From NCBI GenBank assembly GCA_017553785.1, contig JAFZKD010000116.1, positions 1 through 64,000 on the forward strand: a stretch of DNA of 64,000 bases, given 5' to 3'. The position numbers were made by a program, and so were the translations under genes. The notes under the pieces were generated by a model. It made no database searches, had not been told where the DNA came from, and saw only the letters and a program-made list of their open reading frames with translations. This document shows, piece after piece, positions 9,199 through 17,400 of this stretch. Source of the stretch: Muribaculaceae bacterium (GTDB lineage Bacteria > Bacteroidota > Bacteroidia > Bacteroidales > Muribaculaceae). How positions within the stretch are numbered: position 1 is the stretch's first letter; the number at the start of each line of letters is the position of its first letter.

Positions 9199-9621
9199 TT
9201 AGAACAACGGGAAATTACTGGTGGTATACACCCACTTTTGCTCAAATTCCTGCTGTGAACAGGTGAAGAACAGCACAGCCTGGATGATGCTGACAACCTG
9301 GGCCACAACAGCCAGGACACCGCACGAGAGCAGCGAAGCCAGCAAAAAGACAATACCTGCTGTGGACTTGCCCAAATAGAAGTAATGGAGTCCCAGTGCA
9401 CCCATGAGCAATGCGAGCAGACCAGCGATACCACGACTCTTACCTGACGGCCCGTTGCAGAACAGGTCATCATCGATCAGGGTACTGTTCGGGTTCGTAT
9501 ACTGCTGTTGTTCAGCATAGGACACATTGGTTTCGGCGCCGCAATAGGGGCACTTCACACGGTTCACTCTCTCTTGAGTGCTGTACTGTTTCCCGCACTC
9601 GGGGCAATTGTGGATATACAT
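9199..9621 (-). CDS. Zinc-ribbon TM2-domain membrane protein
   Basis: The 140-residue protein begins with a zinc-ribbon (CPECGKQYSTQERVNRVKCP followed by YCG), so four cysteines form two CxxC pairs. After a linker comes a TM2 domain at about residues 60-125: GIAGLLALLMGALGLHYFYL, then the second helix GIVFLLASLLSCGVLAVVAQ. TM2 proteins have two membrane helices joined by a short turn; the family role is unknown. The gene is next to the lysozyme gene, separated by 14 bp. The start is fixed by the zinc ribbon. Confidence 0.88.
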   Translation of the reverse strand: MYIHNCPECGKQYSTQERVNRVKCPYCGAETNVSYAEQQQYTNPNSTLIDDDLFCNGPSGKSRGIAGLLALLMGALGLHYFYLGKSTAGIVFLLASLLSCGVLAVVAQVVSIIQAVLFFTCSQQEFEQKWVYTTSNFPLF

Positions 9622-9625
9622 ATTC

Positions 9626-9652
9626 TTAGTTCTTAGTTTTTAGTTGTTAGTT
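9626..9652. repeat. Left arm of 27 bp inverted repeat
   Basis: This 27 bp sequence, made of degenerate TTAGTT units, is the exact reverse complement of 10114-10140. The two arms enclose only the four-helix-bundle gene. Further TTAGTT units follow to about 9667. Confidence 0.9.
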
Positions 9653-9712
9653 GTTAGTTTTGTCGTTAGACGTTTTGACTAGCCAAAAAGTTTCAATTAT
9701 ACCAGAAAATTT

Positions 9713-10087
9713 TTAAGACTCATGATGTCTCGATAAAATAGCATTTGAAAGAGCATTTATCATTTTACTTATCTCAATAATCATGCCATCAGCAACTGAT
9801 GTTTTATTCTCATCAAGATAATTGAGTCTTTTACAGATATCCAGCTGAGTAGATAACTCCCATAATGAACCTCTTGCCTGAGCCAAAAAACGAACAAAGT
9901 CTTTCTCAGAATTGCGGCCTTCACCTTCAGCGATATTCGACGGAATTGATACTGCAGATCTACGCATTTGATCTGAGAGACCATAAAGTTCCTCGCGGGG
10001 AAGACATTTAACTAAAGAGTATATCTCAATGGTTAAGTCCATTGATTTTTGCCATACCTTTAATTCTTTAAAATCACTTGATTTCAT
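9713..10087 (-). CDS. Four-helix-bundle protein (23S IVP/Avd-like)
   Basis: The protein of about 124 residues belongs to the four-helix-bundle family that includes proteins encoded in 23S rRNA intervening sequences and the Avd accessory protein of diversity-generating retroelements. Diagnostic segments are FKELKVWQKSMDLTIEIYSL, LYGLSDQMRRSAVSIPSNIA and EGEGRNSEKDFVRFLAQARG. The ATG used gives the usual start just before FKELKVW; ATGs at 10099 and 10111 are alternatives. Base composition is richer in A/T than the neighbours. The gene is enclosed by a perfect 27 bp inverted repeat, and no reverse transcriptase is nearby. Its role is unknown; binding nucleic acid is inferred from relatives. Confidence 0.93.
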   Translation of the reverse strand: MKSSDFKELKVWQKSMDLTIEIYSLVKCLPREELYGLSDQMRRSAVSIPSNIAEGEGRNSEKDFVRFLAQARGSLWELSTQLDICKRLNYLDENKTSVADGMIIEISKMINALSNAILSRHHES

Positions 10088-10113
10088 TTCAGCTCTCATT
10101 ATACAAGTCATCT

Positions 10114-10140
10114 AACTAACAACTAAAAACTAAGAACTAA
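10114..10140. repeat. Right arm of 27 bp inverted repeat
   Basis: Exact reverse complement of 9626-9652, so the pair encloses 461 bp holding one gene. It lies directly after the yidC stop, so it would be in the yidC transcript, where the two arms could pair. Confidence 0.9.
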
Positions 10141-10151
10141 CAACTACAAGC

Positions 10152-12248
10152 TTAGCGCTTTTGGCGCTTGCTGGCGTTGCTACGCTGCTTTTGGAGCTGC
10201 TGTTGCTGCTTTTGGGCCTCCTCAAGGCGTTCCATCCACTTGGATTTCTTCTTCTTGGGCTTGGCGGAATTGGCGGCGATGGTAGCGCGCACCTTTTCCT
10301 CGGTGACGAACATACGGCTGACGAAGGTCTGCACAATGGTGATGAGCAACGATATGAAATAGTAGTAGCTCAAGCCCGATGCATAGTTGTTGAACATGAA
10401 CATGAACATCAGGGGCATCATATACATCATCGCCTTCATGCCCGGCATGGACTGGGACGACGCCTGTGACTTGCTGGTGATGTAGGTGTAAATGATATTG
10501 GTCACCGTCATCAACAGGCAAAAGAGGCTCAAGTGGTTACCAAACATGCTGGAAATGAACGGTATGTTGGTTGTCCATTGAATAATCTTGTCAGGGGCGC
10601 TCAAGTCATCGGCCCACAAGAACGACTGTCCGCGCAACTCGATGCACGAAGGGAAGAAGGTGAACATCGCGATCAGGATGGGCATCTGCAGCATGATGGG
10701 TAGGCAGCCGCCAAAGGGACTCGCACCTGCCTGACGATAGAGTTCCATCGTCTTTTGCTGTTTCTTGAGCGCATCTTCCTGATTGGGATATTTCTCGTTG
10801 ATAGCGGCAATGTCGGGCGCCAGAATGCGCATCTTGGCCTGCGAGACATAGCTCTTGTAGGTCAGTGGCCACAGCACCGTCTTGATGATAATGGTCAGCA
10901 CCAGGATGATAATACCGTAATTGCTCATGAACTTGCCCAGCCAGTCAAACACGGGAATGATCACACCAACGTTGATCAGGCGGAACAGTTTCCACCCCAA
11001 GGGAATGAGGTGAGTGAGCTTCAGGTCCTCCTTGGGCGAGAACTTGTCATAGCTCGACAGCATGTGGTAGCGGTTGGGACCCAGATAGAAATAGAACGAT
11101 GCGGGATTGGGCTTGTCGCTTGAGTAAGGTATCAGGGTGTGGATGTTCACATCCTTGATATAATTCTCATAATCAGGCATGTCCTTGTCGATGACCACGC
11201 TGGTCATCTTGGCTGAGCTCATCACGCTGTCGGCGACGAGGACGCTCGAGAAAAACTGGTTCTTAGCGCTCACCCATTTGAGGTTGTCCTTGACTTCCTT
11301 CTCGTCGCTGCTGTTCTCGTTGACATTTTTCACGTCACCGCTCTTGCCCGAGAATTTGTAATAGATACCGCTATTGCGTTCCTCAAAGGTCTTGCCGAAC
11401 TCATGACGCGAGATCTTCTGGTGCCAATCCAGATCAACCAGGTTGATGTTGAGCGGAATCACCTGGTTCATGCCTTGCTGCACCATCTCCATGCGCACCA
11501 TGTAGCTGCCGGGAACGAGGGTATATTTCAGTCCCCATTGCGCACCGCCCTCAAGCTCAAGATTCATCAGCACCGTGCTGTCGTTCAACTTTTTAGGCTC
11601 AAAATAGAAATTCTTGGTCTCGAAGCGCTGCGTGTTGTTGCTCAAGGTGAAGCTGTAGTCGTTGTCACCCTTGTCAAAGAGGACCAGCTGCGGGGTTTTA
11701 TACGTCTTGTAGCCCTTTAACGTCGCGCGGGCGATGATGCCGCCCTTGGTGCTGAGTTCCACCTTCAGGGAGTCGTTCTCAAGGGTCACCATCTGCTCGG
11801 TTCCGGCAAGCGAAGCGGCAAACGAGCCATTCTTGGCATACACGTCAAGCACCCGTTGCACCGCCTGCACCGCCAGGTTGTGGGTGGCAGGGTCACTACT
11901 GGTCGATGCGGTCACCTCGTCCCACTTCACGGTCTTGTTGCCGACCGTCACCGTTCCGTCCACCTTGCCGTCCTTCAACGACAGCATCACACCATCGCTG
12001 TTGATGGCGGCATTGCCATCGGGCATGTTCTGGAGCACACCCATCAGGTGCGTCATCTCATCAGTACTCAGGGTATCCACATCGCCGGCAGCGATGTCGT
12101 GCTGCTGTTCAGCCTCTTGAACCGCAGCAATCGAGTCCATTTGTCGCTGACGTTCGGCTAATTCGGCCTCGCTTGGCTGGTTCAACCACTGGAAACCGAT
12201 AATGACCAGTCCAATCAGCAACAAAGCTAATAAAGTGTTTTTATCCAT
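10152..12248 (-). CDS. yidC: Membrane protein insertase YidC
   Basis: The 698-residue protein inserts and folds inner-membrane proteins, alone or with the Sec translocon. It has the Gram-negative layout: a first membrane helix (residues 4-22, TLLALLLIGLVIIGFQWLN), a large periplasmic beta domain (about 50-400), and the conserved YidC/Oxa1 core with ILVLTIIIKTVLWPLTYKSY, GASPFGGCLPIMLQMPILIA and QSMPGMKAMMYMMPLMFMFM. The C-terminus is Lys/Gln-rich (KPKKKKSKWMERLEEAQKQQ), as in Bacteroidota homologues that contact ribosomes. It lies 27 bp after pyrG in the same direction. yidD and rnpA, often neighbours of yidC in other bacteria, lie 8 kb away. Confidence 0.98.
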   Translation of the reverse strand: MDKNTLLALLLIGLVIIGFQWLNQPSEAELAERQRQMDSIAAVQEAEQQHDIAAGDVDTLSTDEMTHLMGVLQNMPDGNAAINSDGVMLSLKDGKVDGTVTVGNKTVKWDEVTASTSSDPATHNLAVQAVQRVLDVYAKNGSFAASLAGTEQMVTLENDSLKVELSTKGGIIARATLKGYKTYKTPQLVLFDKGDNDYSFTLSNNTQRFETKNFYFEPKKLNDSTVLMNLELEGGAQWGLKYTLVPGSYMVRMEMVQQGMNQVIPLNINLVDLDWHQKISRHEFGKTFEERNSGIYYKFSGKSGDVKNVNENSSDEKEVKDNLKWVSAKNQFFSSVLVADSVMSSAKMTSVVIDKDMPDYENYIKDVNIHTLIPYSSDKPNPASFYFYLGPNRYHMLSSYDKFSPKEDLKLTHLIPLGWKLFRLINVGVIIPVFDWLGKFMSNYGIIILVLTIIIKTVLWPLTYKSYVSQAKMRILAPDIAAINEKYPNQEDALKKQQKTMELYRQAGASPFGGCLPIMLQMPILIAMFTFFPSCIELRGQSFLWADDLSAPDKIIQWTTNIPFISSMFGNHLSLFCLLMTVTNIIYTYITSKSQASSQSMPGMKAMMYMMPLMFMFMFNNYASGLSYYYFISLLITIVQTFVSRMFVTEEKVRATIAANSAKPKKKKSKWMERLEEAQKQQQQLQKQRSNASKRQKR

Positions 12249-12275
12249 ATTATTCAGTTATCTTCTTTTTCAGTG

Positions 12276-14092
<1,817 letters not shown>

Positions 14093-14105
14093 GGAGGAGA
14101 AAAAA

Positions 14106-14131
14106 GACAGGCGGCCATGTGGTCGCCGGTC
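14106..14131 (-). terminator. Hairpin terminator of the first secreted-protein gene
   Basis: GACaGGCG and CGCCgGTC pair around a 10 nt loop, with T-rich flanks on both sides (AAAAAA left, TTTTA right), so it may act in both directions. It differs by one stem base from the identical-position hairpin at 17325-17350 behind the paralogous gene. Confidence 0.8.
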
Positions 14132-14181
14132 TTTTATTGTTCGCTGTAGCTAATCAGCTAACAGCTTGCCAGTGGCATGAA

Positions 14182-15951
14182 TTACTTCATCACCTTAACA
14201 GCGCTGGTGGTGCCGTCGGTGTAGGTGGTAACAACGATGGTTACACCATTAGCCTCCTGCATCTCCTGGCCGGCCATGTTGAAGTAGCGTACACCAGCAA
14301 CAGTCTTGTTAGCGTTCAGCTCGTTAACTGCATCGGGGTTAGCGGGCAGGATGATGGTCTTGGTAGCGGGATCGCTGATAGCCTTACCCTCTTCCTGTGC
14401 GGTAGCAGTGATGATGTGGATGGTCTGCTCGTTCTGGTCAGCATATACCTTGTAGTGACCATTGTCATCGGGGAAGATCTCGTTACCCTCACCGTCGTAA
14501 ACGTGTACCTCAGCACCCTCAACGGCATTTACGTGGAACTCAACATACTGATAGATGCGGCCGTCCTTCATCTCGGTATCGATAACGATCTCGGGAGTCG
14601 GGGTCTTTTCGAGCTCCTTAGCAGGTACATAGTAGGGCTTGCTTACAACAGCACTCTGATAGTCCTCGGTCTTGGCGAGGGTGTAAGCGCTGAAGGTACC
14701 CTGCTGTACGTAGGTCTGCTGAACGAAGGGATACTCGGTGGTCTCGGTGATGGTCTCGGTGCCGTTGGGAGTGGTTACAACAACGCTGTAGCCCTCGGGA
14801 ACGGTAACAGTCATCACGTAGTTGTCAGCATCCCATTCCAGAGTGGGCACGGGAGCGTAGGTAGCGGGACGTGCGGGCAACTCCCAAGCATAACGATTGT
14901 TATTGCTGTCGGGACGGTCGCCACCCTTCACCTGTACGAAGAATGAGCCTTCCTGATCATAGAGAGCCTCAGCAGCAACCTTGTACATGTAGGGGCTGCT
15001 TACGCCTTCTACCTTCTCACCATCGATGTAGAGGTCAGCGCCCTCTTCCCATTCGATCTTGTAGGTCAACCAGCCATCAACAACGCCCATGTTGGTTACA
15101 ACAGCGTCATTCCAAGGCTCGGGAGCGGGAGCTTCCCAAGTGCGGGTAGCATCAGCTTCCTTGGTTACATAACCCTCGGCAGCAGCCTCAGCGTGGATGT
15201 TATAGGTGCCATAGGCGGGCAGTTGAACGGTGGTCTCACCACCACGAACAACCTCGGCATAGGTAGCGGTAACGGTAACAGCCTCGGGACCATCATAGGT
15301 AACCACGATCTGACCAGTAGCCTGATCTACATCACCAATAACGAGATTACCAGTCAGCTCAACGGGCTGAGTAGCCTCAACGCTGATGTGGCAAACCTTG
15401 TTCTGGGTAGCGCCATCGGTAACGGGACCACGAGGATCAGCACCACTACCGGGAACGGTCTTAACATTCAGGTCACCACCTGCGAAAGTCTGCTCGAACT
15501 GCAGGGTAACGATGAACATCTCAGCATAGTCACCAATCCACTTTGCGGCACCAACGCTAACGGGATCATCCTCGTCGGGATCAGCACCCTCGGGCCAGTA
15601 GTAACCAGCACCAGCGTTAGCGGCGATGAATTTGAAGTTCTCAAGACTCATGTTCAGGGTAACGGGGATGTCCTTGTCGTTACCAACAGCGTCCAGAGTG
15701 TGGATGGTCATGTCAGCACCCTCAACACCATTCTTCAAAGCAACACCCTCGGGCAAGGTAAAAGTAACCTCCCAAGCGCTGGTGTAGTTGTCGAAGTGAG
15801 CCTTAACAGGAATGTCCATGCGACGGTTCTTGCCAGCGGTCTGGGCAAGAAGTTCCTGTGATACCTCGAAATCATCGATGTAGAGGTACTCTGCAGCGCT
15901 AACGCTACCTACCATCAAAAGGGCAGCAAGAGTAAATAAAAATTTCTTCAT
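14182..15951 (-). CDS. Secreted modular protein with type IX-like C-terminal tail
   Basis: The 589-residue protein has a signal peptide (MKKFLFTLAALLMVGSVSAA), an N-terminal domain of about 170 residues starting EYLYIDDFEVSQELLAQTAG, several beta-sandwich modules and a short C-terminal tail with RYFNMAGQEMQEANGVTIVV ending TSAVKVMK. The tail resembles type IX secretion sorting domains (strand, Gly-Gln, strand, basic end). The N-terminal domain (RMDIPVKAHFDNYTSAWEV, LPEGVALKNGVEGADM) has the rhythm of cohesin-like sandwiches, which is inference. The two ends are nearly identical to those of 17401-19581 while the middles differ. It is probably an exported surface protein with unknown ligand. 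A complete promoter and a structured leader of about 310 nt lie upstream. Confidence 0.82.
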   Translation of the reverse strand: MKKFLFTLAALLMVGSVSAAEYLYIDDFEVSQELLAQTAGKNRRMDIPVKAHFDNYTSAWEVTFTLPEGVALKNGVEGADMTIHTLDAVGNDKDIPVTLNMSLENFKFIAANAGAGYYWPEGADPDEDDPVSVGAAKWIGDYAEMFIVTLQFEQTFAGGDLNVKTVPGSGADPRGPVTDGATQNKVCHISVEATQPVELTGNLVIGDVDQATGQIVVTYDGPEAVTVTATYAEVVRGGETTVQLPAYGTYNIHAEAAAEGYVTKEADATRTWEAPAPEPWNDAVVTNMGVVDGWLTYKIEWEEGADLYIDGEKVEGVSSPYMYKVAAEALYDQEGSFFVQVKGGDRPDSNNNRYAWELPARPATYAPVPTLEWDADNYVMTVTVPEGYSVVVTTPNGTETITETTEYPFVQQTYVQQGTFSAYTLAKTEDYQSAVVSKPYYVPAKELEKTPTPEIVIDTEMKDGRIYQYVEFHVNAVEGAEVHVYDGEGNEIFPDDNGHYKVYADQNEQTIHIITATAQEEGKAISDPATKTIILPANPDAVNELNANKTVAGVRYFNMAGQEMQEANGVTIVVTTYTDGTTSAVKVMK

Positions 15952-16262
15952 AATTTTGAATAAAATTTTAATTGATTAATAAAAAAATATAATAAATAAC
16001 ACAAAAGTTCTTGACATTCAGGGATTAAACTATTCTTATTTGTTAAAGAGTCACGGATTAACTAAACATCCAGGTAATCTTTGTTTCATTTACGGATTAT
16101 TAAGGTAAAGTATTATCTCACGTTATTTCCCGCAAACTGCCATGTGTTGCCACATGACAAACTCCGGCTCGTCGAGCCGCAGTAAAACGCTGTTTGCAGA
16201 AGGTTTTGCTCATAATTCTATCATCTAGATTCAGAACTAAATCATGCTAGCTGGTTTATCTC
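15952..16262 (-). ncRNA. Long structured 5' leader of the secreted-protein gene
   Basis: Transcription from the 16269-16299 promoter would give an untranslated leader of about 310 nt. Within it, 16130-16137 pairs with 16192-16199 (8 bp with one G-U) and encloses two perfect hairpins: CATGTG-GCAA-CACATG at 16141-16156 and CGGCTCG/CGAGCCG at 16165-16179. The pattern is a three-way junction. The AT-rich part near the gene resembles the leader of the paralogue (19582-19850), but the junction is not present there. I match it to no known riboswitch. Confidence 0.45.
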
Positions 16263-16268
16263 GTGACG

Positions 16269-16299
16269 CAAAGATACTGCTATTTTTTATACTGACAAA
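16269..16299 (-). promoter_or_regulatory. Complete -33/-7 promoter
   Basis: On the minus strand: TTTG (16299-16296), 19 bp spacer, TATCTTTG (16276-16269). This is a perfect match to the Bacteroidota housekeeping promoter. It drives the first secreted-protein gene with a long leader. Confidence 0.8.
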
Positions 16300-16316
16300 A
16301 AAAAATACACTTTTTT

Positions 16317-17093
16317 TTAAAAAAAGAACTGGAATTGCGAGTCCTGGAGGGGCTGGAGAGACTGGAGGAACTGGACTGGATGTTCCAGCACGTCCTGTGC
16401 ATCCAGGCAATCCAGTCTTTCCAGGGCATTGAGCTTGTTCTTCAAGCGTGCGATTTCTTCTTTCAGGGCTTTGATCTCCTGTTCTTGACGCTCAATGATC
16501 TGGCGCTGGGACTCCCGCTGGCCAAGCCGCGCTGCTGTCATCCGCTCCCGTATGCCACCCTCGGTGGTGAATTCGCGGTCCTTGCGCTCAATATAAGATT
16601 GCAGCGCCTTGTCCACCTGATGAGAAAGGCACAATGCCATGTTGGCCATCTCTTCGGCATCCATCCGGGGAAACAGCTCCCTGTAGTCCTCATAGAGGTA
16701 GTGACCACGGCAAAAAGCCAATATCGCCTCAAACCTGGGGTGCCCCTCTTGCCACAGCGGCAAGCCGCAGTGTTTCAAGAAGTCTTGATAATCTTCACGC
16801 AACTCGCAGTTACTGCCTTTGGCCGCATTCAGCAACTTGATTTCCATCTCCATGCTCGCACGGCCGTCCTCACTGCCCTCGACAATGTTCTGCTTGCAAC
16901 TGCGCGCTGCCTGAACCATTTGATCTACCGTGCGGTCGCCCCACTTCTTGAAATACCGCTTACAGAAAACTTGGGTCAACTGATACAGCACGTCACTGCG
17001 CTGATAAAAGCGCAGCTTCTTGTAATTGGCGGGCCTGCGCAACACACTTGCCGTTCCGTCATCATAACGGTTCACCTCTTGATTCTTTCCCAT
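16317..17093 (-). CDS. Four-helix-bundle protein with suffix domain
   Basis: The 258-residue protein matches the longer class of four-helix-bundle proteins carrying a suffix domain. Diagnostic stretches are RFYQRSDVLYQLTQVFCKRY, DRTVDQMVQAARSCKQNIVE and GSEDGRASMEMEIKLLNAAK, with EDYQDFLKHCGLPLW after them. The family region ends near residue 165. A coiled coil follows (RQIIERQEQEIKALKEEIAR). The last 35 residues (LDCLDAQDVLEHPVQFLQSL and on) are read from the CTGGA/TCCAG palindrome, so the natural end may have been replaced when the repeat arrived. The gene lies between copies 2 and 3 of that palindrome. A nucleic-acid-linked role is only inferred from relatives. Confidence 0.9.
   Translation of the reverse strand: MGKNQEVNRYDDGTASVLRRPANYKKLRFYQRSDVLYQLTQVFCKRYFKKWGDRTVDQMVQAARSCKQNIVEGSEDGRASMEMEIKLLNAAKGSNCELREDYQDFLKHCGLPLWQEGHPRFEAILAFCRGHYLYEDYRELFPRMDAEEMANMALCLSHQVDKALQSYIERKDREFTTEGGIRERMTAARLGQRESQRQIIERQEQEIKALKEEIARLKNKLNALERLDCLDAQDVLEHPVQFLQSLQPLQDSQFQFFF
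16327..16424. repeat. CTGGA/TCCAG palindromic array, copy 2
   Basis: Same structure as copy 1, with the apex GGACTGGATGTTCCAGCA and arms of CTGGA then TCCAG units. It overlaps the 3' end of the four-helix-bundle suffix gene and encodes its last residues. Confidence 0.85.
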
Positions 17094-17116
17094 CGTTCTT
17101 GATTAGTTCTTCCCCA

Positions 17117-17124
17117 CAAAGGTA
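17117..17124 (-). promoter_or_regulatory. -7 box for the four-helix-bundle suffix gene
   Basis: The minus strand reads TACCTTTG, matching TAnnTTTG, 23 bp before the ATG. A CTTG lies 20 bp further upstream as a partial -33 element. Confidence 0.5.
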
Positions 17125-17170
17125 ATTTTTCTTACCCGGCCATGCAAGCAATTGCTAGAAAAAAAAGGAT

Positions 17171-17311
17171 AGACTGGAGAAACTGGAGAGGCTGGAGAGA
17201 CTGGAGGGACTGGAGAGGCTGGACTGGAGGCTCCAGCAAGTCCAGTTAATCCAGTTAATCCAGTGAGTCCAGCCAATCCAGCCAATCCAGTCAAGTCCAG
17301 TCAAGTCCAGC
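17171..17311. repeat. CTGGA/TCCAG palindromic array, copy 3
   Basis: The longest copy (141 bp): seven or more CTGGA units on the left, the apex GGACTGGAGGCTCCAGCA, and about nine TCCAG units on the right with 3-6 nt spacers (TTAA, TGAG, CCAA, TCAAG). It lies between the terminator of the second secreted-protein gene and the four-helix-bundle suffix gene. Confidence 0.85.
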
Positions 17312-17324
17312 GGAGGAGAAAAAA

Positions 17325-17350
17325 GACAGGCGGCCATGTGGTCGCCTGTC
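17325..17350 (-). terminator. Hairpin terminator of the second secreted-protein gene
   Basis: GACAGGCG and CGCCTGTC form a perfect 8 bp stem around GCCATGTGGT, with A6 and T4 flanks. It and its surroundings are almost identical to 14106-14131. Confidence 0.85.
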
Positions 17351-17400
17351 TTTTATTGTTCGCTGCAGCTAATCAGCTAACAGCTTGCCAGTGGCATGAA

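Noticed and set aside
9713..10087. The four-helix-bundle gene as the Avd part of a diversity-generating retroelement
   Set aside because: There is no reverse transcriptase, no template/variable repeat pair and no variable-protein gene within the window.
9713..10087. The four-helix-bundle gene as a 23S rRNA intervening sequence
   Set aside because: It lies between yidC and a TM2 protein gene; no rRNA sequence flanks it.
17171..17311. TCCAG units as a CRISPR array
   Set aside because: Units are 5-6 nt with spacers of 1-6 nt, they change orientation in the middle, and no cas genes are present.
17103..17337. Small minus-strand frames encoding Pro/Ser/Leu-rich repeats
   Set aside because: They are translations of the TCCAG/CTGGA palindrome, with no start context or family.
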